Shown here: positions 23,710 to 30,350 of the stretch, piece by piece
How the letters are laid out: every line of letters begins with the position of its first letter
Numbering within the stretch: position 1 is the first letter of the stretch
NCBI GenBank assembly: GCA_964515555.1
Contig: CAZEVY010000064.1
Span: 1 to 30,350, forward strand
Length of the DNA: 30,350 bases
Source: CAZEVY01 sp964515555
GTDB taxonomy: Bacteria > Acidobacteriota > Terriglobia > Bryobacterales > Bryobacteraceae
Reading direction: 5' to 3'
Program-made: the position numbers and the translations under genes
Notes under the pieces: model-generated
The model's input: the letters and a program-made list of their open reading frames with translations, nothing else
The model's database searches: none
Told to the model about the DNA's origin: nothing

Positions 23710-23725
23710 CGGGCGAAGCAGCCCG
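23710..23725 (-). terminator. Short hairpin after the rhodanese operon
   Basis: On the minus strand CGGGC-TGCTTC-GCCCG forms a 5-bp stem just after the stop at 23730, then TTCCCC. Short and with a weak T-run; it could separate the operon from the tRNA. Confidence 0.3.
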
Positions 23726-23729
23726 ACGA

Positions 23730-24584
23730 CTAGTTTACCGCGCTGCGCATCAGGAAGTCGCGTACCTTCAAGTACGCCTCCGGCGCCGGAACCAAAGGCT
23801 CCGCCGCGCACCACGACTTCTCGTCGGACGCCCCCAGCGCCGCCAGAATCCCGTCGCGCACCTTGCGGCGTCCGAGCGACTCCTCCAGCGAGCGCGCCAG
23901 CGCGACATCCTGGAGCGCGTTGCGCCGAATCCGGCTGCGCGGCGACGTTCCCACCGCCGCGGGCGACCGCGCCCCGCCGCACAGTCCCGCCTTCAGCGCC
24001 GCCACCGCCATCAGGTCCGCGGATCCCGTCACCGTCGCCAGGGGAACCGACAGCTCAGGCAGCTTCGGAATCACCGGGTGCATCACGCGCAGCTCCAGCG
24101 GATAGATGAACCACTCTTCGCCGACGTTGAGTTGCAGCTCCAGGCGCACGCGGCGAATAGGGGCGTCGCCCCGTACGAACACGTCCATCCAGAAGGTGTC
24201 GACCGTGCGCCGCGCCCGTCCGCGCGGCTCCGGAATCGTGCCACGATGCGGAAGTTCGACCTTCTCCAGGCCGTCGGGAATCAGCCTCCCGCCGTGACGC
24301 TCGTGGACCTCGCGGAAGACGGTCGCCTCGACCGCCGCTTCGGGATTCTGCCCGATGTGCAGGTAGTAGTCCTTGCCCGGCGGCGCCGATACCACCACGC
24401 GAAACGACGACCAGCCGTTGCGCGGCAGCGCGGGCGACAGAATCTCCCGCGGCGTTCCCCCGCGGTCGCTCTCGACGATCTCGCCCGAGGGGTCGACGCG
24501 GCGGAACTCGGAGTACACCGAGACGGACTGCCCCTTCAGGAGCAAGGTGGTGAAGCCGAATACCGCGATTCGCGCGACCGTCAC
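23730..24584 (-). CDS. Uncharacterised, possibly exported protein
   Basis: 284 residues from GTG 24584, whose first bases overlap the stop of the small upstream gene (GTGA). The start has a modest hydrophobic stretch (VARIAVFGFTTLLLKGQSV) that may be a signal peptide. The middle is beta-rich (WSSFRVVVSAPPGKDYYLHI, TFWMDVFV, RVRLELQLNVGEEWFIYPLEL), and the C-terminal third is helical, with SLEESLGRRKVRDGILAALG. I recognise no domain. Its place in the rhodanese operon suggests an envelope role tied to sulfur or redox chemistry, but that is only context. Confidence 0.7.
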   Translation of the reverse strand: MTVARIAVFGFTTLLLKGQSVSVYSEFRRVDPSGEIVESDRGGTPREILSPALPRNGWSSFRVVVSAPPGKDYYLHIGQNPEAAVEATVFREVHERHGGRLIPDGLEKVELPHRGTIPEPRGRARRTVDTFWMDVFVRGDAPIRRVRLELQLNVGEEWFIYPLELRVMHPVIPKLPELSVPLATVTGSADLMAVAALKAGLCGGARSPAAVGTSPRSRIRRNALQDVALARSLEESLGRRKVRDGILAALGASDEKSWCAAEPLVPAPEAYLKVRDFLMRSAVN

Positions 24585-24802
24585 ACAGTGCGGCGCCGGG
24601 TGCGCGCCAGAAGCTCGGCCGCGCGGCGCAGGACGCCCTGTTCGGCCTCGTCGCGAGTCGCGCCCGTGGCCCGGGCCAGCGCCGCTCCCGGCGATACGTT
24701 ATCGGCCTTGGCGTGCCAGGTCTCGCCCATCCGGTAGGTGGTCACGCGGACCGACCAGCCCTCCAGCGGCAGGGTCTTTTCGGAGAAATCTTCGGCCTTC
24801 AT
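24581..24802 (-). CDS. Small conserved-looking protein of unknown function
   Basis: 73 residues, 3 bp after the rhodanese stop and overlapping the next gene by 4 bp. The sequence has the shape of a two-strand plus helix domain: SVRVTTYRMGETWHAKADN, then PGAALARATGATRDEAE and a helix to the basic end RTRRRTV. No cysteines. No ribosome site is seen, so translation is probably coupled to the rhodanese gene. Not recognised. Confidence 0.72.
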   Translation of the reverse strand: MKAEDFSEKTLPLEGWSVRVTTYRMGETWHAKADNVSPGAALARATGATRDEAEQGVLRRAAELLARTRRRTV

Positions 24803-24805
24803 ATT

Positions 24806-25672
24806 CTAGGAGCCGGCCGCGCGGGCGGCTCCCTTCTCCACCGGCGCCCCGACCAGGTTGCCCCACTCCGTCCACGATCCGTCGTAATTGGTGACGTTGT
24901 TGAAGCCCAGCAGGTACTTGAGCACGAACCAGCTATGCGACGAGCGCTCGCCGATGCGGCAGTAGGCGATCACCGGCTTCGATCCGTCGATGCCCTCGCC
25001 GCCGTAGAGCGCGCGGAGATCGGCGGCGGACTTGAAGGTACCGTCCTCGTTGCAGGCCTTGCCCCACGGAATGCTGCGCGCGCCGGGAATGTGCCCGCCG
25101 CGCTGGCAGGTCTCCGGGAGTCCCGGAGGCGCCAGGATCTCTCCGGTGAACTCCTGCGGACTGCGGACGTCCACCATGCCGTGGCTGCCCGAACGCTGCG
25201 CTTCCTGCACCTGCGGGAGCATGGCGCGAAGCGAGAGGTCGGGTCCGGTGGCCTTGTAGCTGGAGACCAGCGTCACCGCGGGGTTCTCCTTGCTGAGTTC
25301 GCGTCCCTCGGCGAGCCACTTCTTCCGGCCGCCGTTCATGAGGCGGACATCCTTGTGGCCGTACATCTTCATCTGCCAGAAGGCCCAGGCGGCGAACCAA
25401 TTGTTGTTGTCGCCGTAGAGCACGACGGTGGTGTCCGGCGTGATGCCCGAGGTCTTCATGAGAGTCTCGAACTGGTCCTTCGAGAGGATGTCGCGCCGTA
25501 CGGTGTCGCAAAGCTGCGTGTTCCAGGCCCAGGCGATCGCGCCGGGCGGATGACCTTCGCTATAGGCGGCGGTGTCGACGTCGACTTCCACGACGCGAAC
25601 GTTCGGCTGGGAGCCGTTCTCGGCTACCCACTGCGTGCTCACAAGCGTTTCCGGGTGAGCGTAGTCGGCCAT
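24806..25672 (-). CDS. Tandem-rhodanese sulfurtransferase (SseA-type)
   Basis: 288 residues with two rhodanese domains. The N-terminal one (about 8-125) has GHPPGAIAW and YGDNNNWFAAW, where the active cysteine is lacking; the C-terminal one (about 150-280) has the catalytic loop CRIGERSSH with Cys238, as in thiosulfate or 3-mercaptopyruvate sulfurtransferases. HIPGARSIPW is also typical. ATG 25672 has AAGGAGC (25681-25687) 8 nt upstream, and an extended -10 (25704-25712) overlaps the stop of the ABC permease. Cytoplasmic, no signal peptide. Confidence 0.93.
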   Translation of the reverse strand: MADYAHPETLVSTQWVAENGSQPNVRVVEVDVDTAAYSEGHPPGAIAWAWNTQLCDTVRRDILSKDQFETLMKTSGITPDTTVVLYGDNNNWFAAWAFWQMKMYGHKDVRLMNGGRKKWLAEGRELSKENPAVTLVSSYKATGPDLSLRAMLPQVQEAQRSGSHGMVDVRSPQEFTGEILAPPGLPETCQRGGHIPGARSIPWGKACNEDGTFKSAADLRALYGGEGIDGSKPVIAYCRIGERSSHSWFVLKYLLGFNNVTNYDGSWTEWGNLVGAPVEKGAARAAGS

Positions 25673-25703
25673 AATGAGTCGCTCCTTGGGGGAATTCGAT
25701 GAA

Positions 25704-25712
25704 ACTATATCA
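25704..25712 (-). promoter_or_regulatory. Extended -10 promoter of the rhodanese operon
   Basis: TGATATAGT on the minus strand (hexamer TATAGT) about 32 nt before ATG 25672, with a normal Shine-Dalgarno between. It overlaps the stop codon of the upstream ABC permease gene. Confidence 0.6.
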
Positions 25713-26931
25713 CATCGGGAAAGCTGCGCCGGAGTCGATGAAACCACGCGTAGCCCGCGTAGAAGAACGCCAGCGCGACCGCCCACAGCTTCGCGAGCGA
25801 CTCCGGGCTCGGCAGGACGCCTTCGAGAAGCAGGAAGCGGTAGCCGCGCACCAGCGAGTACATGGGATTCAGCTTGAGGATCGCCGCCGCGTCGCGCGGC
25901 CACGACGACTCCGGGTAACAGATCGGCGCGATGAAGAATCCGACCGTCAGCAGGAACCCGATCACCTGGCCGAGATCGCGCACGAACACGCCCAGCGTCG
26001 CCAGCATCCAGCAGAGTCCGATGGTCAGCAGAAGCTGTGGGATCGCGAGCGCCGGCAGGGCGGCCGCGGTCGCCGGGGGCGTGCCGCGCAGCACGGCGAG
26101 AATCGCCAGGAACACCGCCAGCGCGAAGGCTGCCGTTACCAGCGAGGCGATCGCGGGGTGCACCGGCAGGGTCTCCACCGGGTACAACATCTTCTTGACG
26201 AAGTTGCGGTACTCGCGCATCACGCCCGGCGCGCGTCCCACGGCCTCGGCGAAGGGGAGCCACGGCAGCAGGCCGGCGATGAAGTAGAGCGCGAAGCCCG
26301 AGCGGCTCGGGTCGCCCGCGAAGCGCGATTGCAGCACCACGCCGAAGACGAAGAAGTACGTCGCCATGAGCAGCACCGGGTGGATCAGCGTCCACAGCGC
26401 GTCGCCGAAGCTGCCGCGGTAGCGCGCCGCCAGGTCGCGCCGCGCCATCGAGAAGATCAGCGCGCGATGGTCCCACAGCGCCATCCACGGCGCCGCCAGA
26501 AACCGGCCCGCCGACTCGGCCCGCTGCGCGCGACGCATCGCCGGCAGCGCCGCCACTCGGCTCTCGACCTCGCCCAGCCGCCCGCCGCGCACCTCGGCGT
26601 CGATCATCACGAACGGCCAGCCGCGCCGGTAGAACCAGCCGCGCTTTTCGGACCGCAGCGAAACGTAGGCCCGATAGCGCCCGTCCTCGGCGGGAAGTTC
26701 GACGTTCAGGTCGAATCCGCACGACGCGCCGGGAGCGAGATCCCCGGAGAGCGGCGTCCAGGGGCCTTCGGCGAGATAGGCGGAGTTGTCGGGGTCGAAC
26801 AACTGCCAGCCGGCGGCGAAGCCGTCGGCGGCGCGCGCTGCTTCCCGCGACCGGTTCTCGATGCGGAATCGCACGCGGATGGCGCGGCCTTGGGCGTCGG
26901 GCGCGACTTCGAGGTCCTCGAAGGGGGGCAA
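25705..26931 (-). CDS. ABC-2 type polysaccharide-export permease with extra N-terminal domain
   Basis: 408 residues. Residues 1-115 form a beta-rich domain (IRVRFRIENRSREAARA, LSGDLAPGASCGF, EDGRYRAYVSLRSE) resembling domains attached to polysaccharide ABC ATPases such as the Wzt C-terminal part. Residues about 150-408 are a TagG/Wzm-type permease with six hydrophobic helices and the FVKKMLYPVETLP and IAPICYPE segments. Unusually, the accessory domain is on the permease and no ATPase gene is adjacent. The start is TTG 26931, since an in-frame stop lies only 10 nt upstream; it is 5 nt after the ADH stop. Confidence 0.82.
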   Translation of the reverse strand: MPPFEDLEVAPDAQGRAIRVRFRIENRSREAARAADGFAAGWQLFDPDNSAYLAEGPWTPLSGDLAPGASCGFDLNVELPAEDGRYRAYVSLRSEKRGWFYRRGWPFVMIDAEVRGGRLGEVESRVAALPAMRRAQRAESAGRFLAAPWMALWDHRALIFSMARRDLAARYRGSFGDALWTLIHPVLLMATYFFVFGVVLQSRFAGDPSRSGFALYFIAGLLPWLPFAEAVGRAPGVMREYRNFVKKMLYPVETLPVHPAIASLVTAAFALAVFLAILAVLRGTPPATAAALPALAIPQLLLTIGLCWMLATLGVFVRDLGQVIGFLLTVGFFIAPICYPESSWPRDAAAILKLNPMYSLVRGYRFLLLEGVLPSPESLAKLWAVALAFFYAGYAWFHRLRRSFPDVI

Positions 26932-26936
26932 GCTAC

Positions 26937-27944
26937 CTAGTCAAACACGACCACGGCGCGTCCCGCCAGTTCGCCCTTGCGCATTCGCTCGAGCAGCGCG
27001 GGCGCCTCGTCGAGCGCGTGCGGCGTTGTGTGCGGCAGCCCGACGCCGTCAGCCGCCAATCGGAAGACCTCCTCGAGGTCGGCGCGCGACCCCAGATAGC
27101 TGCCGCGAATGGCGACGCCCTTCAGCACCGCCTCGTTGACCGCGAACTCCCAGGGCCTCGTCGGCAGTCCGGCGACGACCACCGTGCCGGTTCGTTTCAC
27201 CGCGCGGAAGGCTTCCTCGACCGCTTCGGGAGCGGCCGCGAAGACGACTGCCGCGTCGACTCCACCGTGCTGCCTGGTCAGCGCGCGTCCGGCGCCGTTC
27301 GCCGGCGCCACGATCTCGGCGCCAAGCGCCTTCGCCATTTCGAGCTTCGACTCCACGGCGTCGACGGCGGCCACGCGTAGACCGCGCGCGCGGGCGTACT
27401 GGACGCCGAGGTGGCCGAGTCCGCCGAGTCCGAAGATTCCGATGACCTGGCCCGCCGCGAGAGCCGCTTCGCGGATCGCGCAGTAGGCCGTCCAGCCCGC
27501 GCAGCACAGGGGAGCGACGCGCGCCGGGTCGAGCGACGCCGGAATGCGCACCAGGTTCTGCGCCGCGACCACGGCGGCCTGCGACATCGCGCCGTGGCGC
27601 GTGTAGCCGGTGGTCTGCTGCTTCAGGCAGTAGCGCTCGCGTCCGCTGGCGCAGAATTCGCAGGCGCCGCAGGTCGAGGCGAGGAACGTGACGCCGGCGC
27701 GGTCGCCGGGAGCGAATCCGCCGACGCCAGGGCCCAGGGCTTCGATGCGTCCGATGGCCTCGTGGCCGAGCACCAGCGGCGTCATCGGGAGCTTCGGAAG
27801 TCCGGCGATCATCAGGTCGGAGTGACAGACGCCGCAGGCTTCCATGCGAAGGCGTACCTCGCCGGGGCCGGGCTCGCCGGCGTCGACCGGCGAAATTTCG
27901 ACGGGCGCCTGCGGCGCGGCGAGCAAGAGCGCGCGGTTCGGCAT
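26937..27944 (-). CDS. Zinc-dependent alcohol dehydrogenase
   Basis: 335 residues, medium-chain dehydrogenase family. Catalytic zinc ligands: Cys37 in CGVCHSD, His61-Glu62 in LGHEAIG and Cys147/148 in APLCCAGWTAY. Structural zinc: Cys92, 95, 98 and 106 in CGACEFCASGRERYC. Rossmann motif GLGGLG at 172-177. The Asp in AAVDAVESK at the end of the second strand suggests preference for NAD. The substrate is a primary alcohol or aldehyde by family, not proven. ATG 27944 follows TACACT (27951-27956) by 6 nt. The permease TTG starts 5 nt after its stop. Confidence 0.93.
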   Translation of the reverse strand: MPNRALLLAAPQAPVEISPVDAGEPGPGEVRLRMEACGVCHSDLMIAGLPKLPMTPLVLGHEAIGRIEALGPGVGGFAPGDRAGVTFLASTCGACEFCASGRERYCLKQQTTGYTRHGAMSQAAVVAAQNLVRIPASLDPARVAPLCCAGWTAYCAIREAALAAGQVIGIFGLGGLGHLGVQYARARGLRVAAVDAVESKLEMAKALGAEIVAPANGAGRALTRQHGGVDAAVVFAAAPEAVEEAFRAVKRTGTVVVAGLPTRPWEFAVNEAVLKGVAIRGSYLGSRADLEEVFRLAADGVGLPHTTPHALDEAPALLERMRKGELAGRAVVVFD

Positions 27945-27950
27945 GACGCC

Positions 27951-27956
27951 AGTGTA
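27951..27956 (-). promoter_or_regulatory. -10-like hexamer before the alcohol dehydrogenase gene
   Basis: TACACT on the minus strand ends 6 nt before ATG 27944; no Shine-Dalgarno lies between (GGCGTC). It falls inside the 23-bp gap after the kinase gene and fits a leaderless start. Confidence 0.4.
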
Positions 27957-27967
27957 GCTGTTGGGAT

Positions 27968-30350
27968 CTACTTCAGCGCCGCCAGTTCGCGCTGCACCTC
28001 GGCGACGAGAGGGATGTCGCGGTCGGCGTTCTTCCACAGCGCCTGGAAATCACCGTACAGCTTGCGCGCTCTATCGGGTTGTCCCGCGGCGGCGTAGGCG
28101 CGCGCCGCCGAGACGTGCGCCAGCGCGTATACGAGATTCCGCCCGATAGCCCGGCCCCGGCCGTCGACGATCCGCTGGAATTGCGCGGCCGCCTCGGCGT
28201 GCCGTTTGAGATCGCGATAGGCCATGCCACTCAGCGTCCACACGAACGCGTCGGCCTCGGGATAGGCGAGCGCCGGCCGCAGCGCTTCGAGAGCCTGTTG
28301 CGGGCGGCCCAGTTTCAGCTCGCGGGCGGCCTGAACCACGGGAATCTCCACCTGAATCGAAAGCGTGCCTTCGGGGGCGCGCTTGCGAATGGCGTCGATG
28401 CTGGCGCGGGCGCCGGCGTCGTCTCCGCACAACGCGCGGGAGGCGCCGATCCCCGCCGTGGCCTCCAGGTCGGGAACCCGCGATAGGGCCTGTTTGACGC
28501 TCGCCCGCGCGCCGTCGCAGTCGCCCGTCAGCGCATGACTGCGCGCCTCCGCCACGTACGCATTAGCCAGGTTCTCCGCGAGCTTCTTGCGTTCGAGGGC
28601 GGCCACGGTGCGCGCCCGGATCGCGGCGGCGTCGCGAAAGCGTCCGTCCAGCATCGCCCGGTTGAGCTGCACGACCCACAGGCGATACTCCTCCGGATGC
28701 CCGGCCACCGAAGCCTCCACGCGCTTGCATTCCGCCTCGTCTCCCAACAGCGACGAAACCGTCCAGAGGTTCATGGATGCGGGAATCGAACTGCGGCCGG
28801 ATGCGATCGACTGTCGAGCCACGGCGCGGGCCTCCTCGAACTGGCCGACGGAGATCAGAAAGCCCGGAAGATTCCCAGCCGCCGTGACCTGCCGAGGGTC
28901 CACCCGCAGCGCCGCGCGCGTCGCCTCGACCGCCTTCTCCACCTGACCGAGCGCGTTGTACGACACGCCCAGATTGATGAGCGGCGTCGGGTCGCGGGGG
29001 TACAGGCGCGACTGCGCCTGCCACGCCTCCACCGACTTCTCCAGGTCCTCGGTCACCTGGTTGTTGTAGTGCGCCTGAATGTAGTAGCGTTCCTTCTCGC
29101 TGGCCCGCGCAATATGCTTCATCGCGGTTCCGATCGCGGCCCGCGCCAGCACACGCTCTCCGACGTTGCCCTGCAAGACCGACATTCGCGCCCAGGCCAG
29201 CGCGAACTCCGGGTCGACCTCGACGGCCCGCTGGTAGTGGGAGATGCCGCCCAGGTTATTCCCGGCATAACGCGCCTGCTCGCCGAGCGCGAACGCCTGA
29301 AAGGCCTCGATTGACGCCGTGGTCGCCTGTTCGAGCGGCGCGCTCAGCTTCGCGATGCTGGCGACCGATTCGCCGAGACGCCCGCGCATCGCCGCCACCG
29401 CCTTCGACACCGCTTCGAGCACCTGCTCCTTGCCCTGCGCTTCGGCGCTCGCCTGCGCCAGCGACTCGCCGCTCTGGCAGTTGATGGCGTCGAGCGTCAA
29501 CAGGTAGCGGCTCCCGATCGAGCTGAGCGCGCCCTGCACCACGGCTTTCAATCCTTCGCGCTGGCAGAGCTCGCGCGCCAGCTCCGGCGTCAGCCGCGTA
29601 TCGGGCGGACGCTGCATGAAGCGCAGCGACGCGCGCACCTGGTCCTCGCGCAGCGCCTTGAGGAACGGGGACTGCTCGATCTGCACCGCCACCGCCTGCT
29701 TGACGGCGATGTCGAAGGCCGGGTCGCCGGTGCTGTTGCGGATGTCGGCGAGGACGATGAAGTCCTTGTCGGTAAGGGGAGCTTTGTTCCTCTGCTTCCA
29801 CCACACTCCGCCCGCGGCGACCAGGCCCACTGCCACGATCGCCAACCAGGCGCGCGAGCGGGGCTTCGCGGGCGCGGCGGCGGGCACGCTCGAAGCGCTG
29901 GGGCCGCGCGCCAGGCGCTTGAGATCGGCGCGCAGGTCGGCGGCCGACTGGTAGCGGAGATCGCGGTCTTTCTCCAGCGTCTTGAGAATCACCGCGTCGA
30001 ATTCCGCCGGGAGTCCCAGGCGAACCTGCGACGGACGAGCGGGCGTCTTGTCGAGCAGCGCAGCGAACACGGCGGCGTCGGTGGGGCCGGCGAACGGCAA
30101 CTGGCCGGCCGCCATTTCGTAGAGAGTGACGCCGAAGGAGAACAGGTCGCTGCGCGCGTCGGCCGCTTCTCCGCGCGCCTGCTCGGGCGACATGTAATGC
30201 ACGGTGCCCATCGTCGTGCCGGCGACGGTGAGGTCGGCGCCCTGGGTGGACTGGTCGGCGCTGCGCGAGGGGGGCTGCACCTTCGCGAGGCCGAAGTCGA
30301 GAATCTTGATCTTGCCATCGCTGGTGACGAAGATGTTGGTCGACTTGATG
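27968..30350 (-). CDS. Membrane Ser/Thr protein kinase with TPR sensor region (N-terminus beyond window)
   Basis: The gene enters from the right edge; 794 codons plus the stop are visible. It starts inside the catalytic loop (IKSTNIFVT, normally after HRD) and continues with the intact DFGLAKV, activation segment with GTVHYMSPEQARG, and DARSDLFSFGVTLYEM. The kinase ends near LRADLKRLARG; an Ala/Pro linker and a membrane helix (AWLAIVAVGLVAAGGVWW) follow. The extracytoplasmic part begins with a domain like that in the first kinase-like gene (FIVLADIRNSTGDPAFD) and then has about a dozen TPR-like repeats to ALK. It looks catalytically intact in the visible part, in contrast to the protein at 1973-4306. 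Confidence 0.92.
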   Translation of the reverse strand, partial: IKSTNIFVTSDGKIKILDFGLAKVQPPSRSADQSTQGADLTVAGTTMGTVHYMSPEQARGEAADARSDLFSFGVTLYEMAAGQLPFAGPTDAAVFAALLDKTPARPSQVRLGLPAEFDAVILKTLEKDRDLRYQSAADLRADLKRLARGPSASSVPAAAPAKPRSRAWLAIVAVGLVAAGGVWWKQRNKAPLTDKDFIVLADIRNSTGDPAFDIAVKQAVAVQIEQSPFLKALREDQVRASLRFMQRPPDTRLTPELARELCQREGLKAVVQGALSSIGSRYLLTLDAINCQSGESLAQASAEAQGKEQVLEAVSKAVAAMRGRLGESVASIAKLSAPLEQATTASIEAFQAFALGEQARYAGNNLGGISHYQRAVEVDPEFALAWARMSVLQGNVGERVLARAAIGTAMKHIARASEKERYYIQAHYNNQVTEDLEKSVEAWQAQSRLYPRDPTPLINLGVSYNALGQVEKAVEATRAALRVDPRQVTAAGNLPGFLISVGQFEEARAVARQSIASGRSSIPASMNLWTVSSLLGDEAECKRVEASVAGHPEEYRLWVVQLNRAMLDGRFRDAAAIRARTVAALERKKLAENLANAYVAEARSHALTGDCDGARASVKQALSRVPDLEATAGIGASRALCGDDAGARASIDAIRKRAPEGTLSIQVEIPVVQAARELKLGRPQQALEALRPALAYPEADAFVWTLSGMAYRDLKRHAEAAAQFQRIVDGRGRAIGRNLVYALAHVSAARAYAAAGQPDRARKLYGDFQALWKNADRDIPLVAEVQRELAALK

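Overview
The window is GC-rich bacterial chromosome (hand counts near 70% in core genes). The gene content points to an Acidobacteriota member, probably a Bryobacterales/Solibacter-like soil lineage. The basis is inference: Hanks-type Ser/Thr kinases fused to a membrane helix and TPR arrays, TPR proteins with a carboxypeptidase-regulatory-like domain, an exported TldD/TldE-type pair, a DUF5060-type glycoside hydrolase, and many short or overlapping gene junctions. No phage, CRISPR or IS element is visible.

Layout. 1-1063 (-): 5' part of inositol-3-phosphate synthase, starting at TTG. Divergent from it, 1122-1898 (+) is a LytTR response regulator, followed by 1973-4306 (+), a kinase-like protein with degenerate catalytic motifs and TPRs. 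7704-4310 (-): a coupled TldD/TldE-type pair, both with signal peptides. 7910-9373 (+): a secreted TPR protein and a small membrane-anchored YHS/TRASH-like protein. 9379-10473 (-): SGNH hydrolase, divergent from a Tat-exported glycoside hydrolase (10550-12067, +). 12116-16801 (+): glcE-glcF, clpP and an M20 peptidase. The peptidase is interrupted by a 100-N scaffold gap that looks spurious, because the 55 bp on both sides are identical and collapsing them restores one frame.

20720-16816 (-): the conserved phoH-ybeY-corC-era block plus a BON-domain protein, behind an extended -10 promoter. 21090-21730: a lower-GC patch with a DUF4265 gene. 23566-21728 (-): membrane-bound heterodisulfide-reductase-like Fe-S protein, with tRNA-Ser(GGA) just upstream. 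25672-23730 (-): rhodanese operon with two uncharacterised proteins. 26931-25705 (-): polysaccharide-type ABC permease with an extra N-terminal domain. 27944-26937 (-): zinc alcohol dehydrogenase. 30350-27968 (-): C-terminal part of a kinase-TPR protein with an intact DFG.

The genes are mostly housekeeping (RNA maturation, proteolysis, glycolate-type oxidation, sulfur transfer) mixed with envelope and signalling genes typical of the group. The least ordinary features are the kinase-like protein without its DFG aspartate beside an orphan LytTR regulator, the exported TldD/TldE pair, the domain-fused orphan ABC permease, and a recurrent -10-like hexamer 6-9 nt before start codons that lack a Shine-Dalgarno, suggesting leaderless mRNAs.
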